From the NCBI GenBank assembly GCA_029245865.1, contig JAQWOM010000004.1:62001-126000 (forward strand): a stretch of DNA of 64,000 nucleotides. The letters are read 5' to 3'. Below are positions 62,334-64,000 of this stretch, piece after piece. A program made the position numbers and the translations under genes. This DNA comes from Planctomycetota bacterium. Its GTDB lineage: Bacteria > Planctomycetota > B15-G4. The notes below the pieces were generated by a model. The model had not been told where the DNA came from. It saw only the letters and a list, made by a program, of their open reading frames with translations, and made no database searches. Every line of letters begins with the position of its first letter. Within the stretch, counting starts at the first letter, position 1.

Positions 62334-63284
62334 TCACTCGACAAACAGGGAACTCACCGAGCGACAAACGTGAATGCGATGAATGGCCTCGGCAAGCAGG
62401 CTAGCGACGGAGAGGACCTGGACGACATCGGGGTAGTCGGCCTGAGGGCACACTGTATCCGTAATGAAGACTTTCTCGACATCAGCTTCCGCCAGCCGTT
62501 CGAGAGCCGGCCCCGCAAACACGCCATGCGTGGCTGCGAGATAGACCTTACGAGCTCCGTGAGCTTTCACCATGCGGGCTGCGTTGGTGATGGTGCCGCC
62601 CGTGGCAATCATGTCGTCCACCAGGATGGCATCACGCCCGGCGACCTCGCCGATCAAGTGCTCGGACATGGTCTGCTCGGGCCCCATGCGGCGCTTGTCC
62701 ACGATCGCAAACTCGCAGTTGAGCATGGTGCTGAATGCACGCGCCATTTTGATGCCCCCGGCATCCGGCGCCACAATCGTGATCTGCTTGGGGTCGAAGG
62801 TCTTCTTGAAGAGGTCCCGGAAAACGGGCTTGGCGTACAGGTGATCCACGGGCACGTTGAAGAAGCCCTGGATCTGCGGCGCGTGGAGGTCCATCGCGAT
62901 CACCCGGTCAACCCCGGCCACATTGAGCAAGTCGGCGACCAACTTGGCCGTGATGGGCACGCGGCCCTCGTCCTTGCGGTCTTTGCGTGCGTATCCGAAA
63001 TACGGCATGACGGCGGTGATACGACCGACTGAACTGCGCTTGCAGCAATCGATCAAGGTCAGCAGTTCCACCAGATTGTCATTCACCGGCGGGCAGGTGG
63101 GCTGAATGATAAAGACGTCTTTCCCGCGCACGTCCTCGCCCAACTTCACATCCACTTCACCGTCCGGGAAGCGGCCGACGTGCGCCCGGCAAAGCGGCTG
63201 TTCAAGGATGGTCGAAATGTCCTCGGCCAGCTTTCGGTGGGCACTTCCAGCAAGAAGCGCCAGGCCATTGTAGAGCGTCATCAT
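62334..63284 (-). CDS. prs: Ribose-phosphate pyrophosphokinase
   Basis: A 316-residue enzyme making PRPP from ribose 5-phosphate and ATP. Conserved blocks: FPDGEVDVKLGEDVRGKDVFI, MPYFGYARKDRKDEGRVPITAK, VIAMDLHAPQIQGFF and the PRPP-binding ILVDDMIATGGTI. Its start overlaps the glmU stop by 4 bp (63281-63284). The 90-bp gap to rplY contains no gene. Confidence 0.97.
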   Translation of the reverse strand: MMTLYNGLALLAGSAHRKLAEDISTILEQPLCRAHVGRFPDGEVDVKLGEDVRGKDVFIIQPTCPPVNDNLVELLTLIDCCKRSSVGRITAVMPYFGYARKDRKDEGRVPITAKLVADLLNVAGVDRVIAMDLHAPQIQGFFNVPVDHLYAKPVFRDLFKKTFDPKQITIVAPDAGGIKMARAFSTMLNCEFAIVDKRRMGPEQTMSEHLIGEVAGRDAILVDDMIATGGTITNAARMVKAHGARKVYLAATHGVFAGPALERLAEADVEKVFITDTVCPQADYPDVVQVLSVASLLAEAIHRIHVCRSVSSLFVE

Positions 63285-64000
63285 GAAGCAGGCTCCTCGG
63301 TAGATCCCGATGATTCGTCGGTCGGTGATGAACGATGCAAACGGGCTGGCTGTCCGACCCAGACTTCACCATCGCCGATAACGGTTCGAGCCGTCAAAAC
63401 AGATCCTGCTCCGGTGAGCGCTCCATCGCCGACTTGAGCCGGGGCTACAATCACCGTTCCGCTTCCAATGAACGCGCCCTTGCCAATCTGCGTGGGGTGC
63501 TTGGTCTTTCCATCGTAATTCGCCGTGATCGTCCCCGCTCCCACGTTGGTTCCGGCGCCGATCTGCGTATCACCAAGGTAGGTTAAATGCCCGGCCTTCA
63601 CACCTGGGCCCAGCACGGACTTCTTCGTCTCGGTGAAGTTGCCCACCTTGGAACCCTCCATGAGCACACTCCCCTCTCGGAGGTGGCTAAAGGGCCCCAC
63701 ATGGCAACCGGTGGCGATGGTCGACCTGCCTTCAATCATGGTGCACGGCAGAATGCAGGCTCCGGGCTCGATGGTCACATCGGCGTCAATAAAGGTGGAG
63801 TTCGGGTCAACGATCTCCACTCCGTTGGCCATGTGGCCATCCAGGATCCGGTGTCGGAGAATCGCTCGCACCTCAGAAAGCTGCTTCTGATCGTTGAATC
63901 CCAGCACGTCTTCCGCACGTTCCCAGCAGAGAGCTTCGACAGAATCGCCTGCCGCCACGCGCATCTCCACGAGGTCTGTGACGTAGATCTCGCCGGCCTC
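63281..64000 (-). CDS. glmU: Bifunctional GlmU, C-terminal part (5' end beyond the window)
   Basis: 240 codons are visible, open to position 64000. The first residues EAGEIYVTDLVEM match the end of the GlmU uridyltransferase domain (GEYYLTD), followed by VLGFNDQKQLSEV and the left-handed beta-helix acetyltransferase domain. GVKAGHLTYLGDTQIGAGT carries the catalytic His, and GTITANYDGKTKHPTQIG follows. GlmU makes UDP-GlcNAc for peptidoglycan and lipid A. Coupled with prs by ATGA. Given this position it is the upstream end of the 18 kb minus-strand run. Confidence 0.95.
   Translation of the reverse strand, partial: EAGEIYVTDLVEMRVAAGDSVEALCWERAEDVLGFNDQKQLSEVRAILRHRILDGHMANGVEIVDPNSTFIDADVTIEPGACILPCTMIEGRSTIATGCHVGPFSHLREGSVLMEGSKVGNFTETKKSVLGPGVKAGHLTYLGDTQIGAGTNVGAGTITANYDGKTKHPTQIGKGAFIGSGTVIVAPAQVGDGALTGAGSVLTARTVIGDGEVWVGQPARLHRSSPTDESSGSTEEPAS

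Overview
This 64 kb window is GC-rich chromosomal DNA from a diderm bacterium, most likely a planctomycete-type lineage. That assignment is an inference. It rests on a lipid A/BamA gene block with an LpxC-FabZ fusion, exported sulfatase-type enzymes, large FG-GAP/ASPIC-UnbV lipoproteins, and ribosomal proteins with acidic tails. No phage, IS element, CRISPR array or plasmid backbone was seen.

Left part (1-30 kb): a 3'-truncated parA; a plus-strand cassette of a TPR protein, a TIGR03960-type radical SAM protein and two overlapping ABC exporter half-transporters; an alkaline-phosphatase-superfamily lipoprotein with Thr at the nucleophile position; a divergent Nramp-related transporter; an MBOAT/SGNH acetylation pair; a minus-strand group of two large membrane proteins (DUF2142-like and YfhO-like) flanking a metal-receptor-like protein; a methyltransferase; a Tat-exported glycosylasparaginase with a small unknown partner; two divergent FG-GAP/UnbV lipoproteins; and a formylglycine-type sulfatase. 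The second FG-GAP/UnbV gene is cut by an in-frame TGA.

Middle (30-46 kb): an ATP-grasp enzyme; an OmpR/HK two-component pair divergent from an extremely basic exported protein with a probable regulator box in its promoter; a HugZ-like haem protein; tRNA-Glu and tRNA-Lys; a metallophosphoesterase; a DUF255/YyaL lipoprotein; a secreted GH18 enzyme behind a structured leader with a strong intrinsic terminator; the rpsB-tsf-pyrH-frr cluster; and a GGDEF protein.

Right part (46-64 kb): an 18 kb co-directional minus-strand run. In transcription order it is glmU(partial)-prs-rplY-pth-rpsF/rpsR fusion-rplI-SGNH-dnaB-bamA-lpxD-lpxC/fabZ-lpxA-Gfo/Idh-ileS, joining translation, replication and outer-membrane biogenesis genes.

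Main points for follow-up: a single polypeptide carrying both ribosomal proteins S6 and S18; the in-frame TGA followed by a hairpin; four genes with a TAGAnT box exactly 7 nt before the start codon, suggesting leaderless transcription; a shared ~107-residue C-terminal domain on the sulfatase and the GH18 enzyme; a 19-bp perfect inverted repeat around a ~200-bp segment; and a two-component target promoter with 11-bp-phased repeats.
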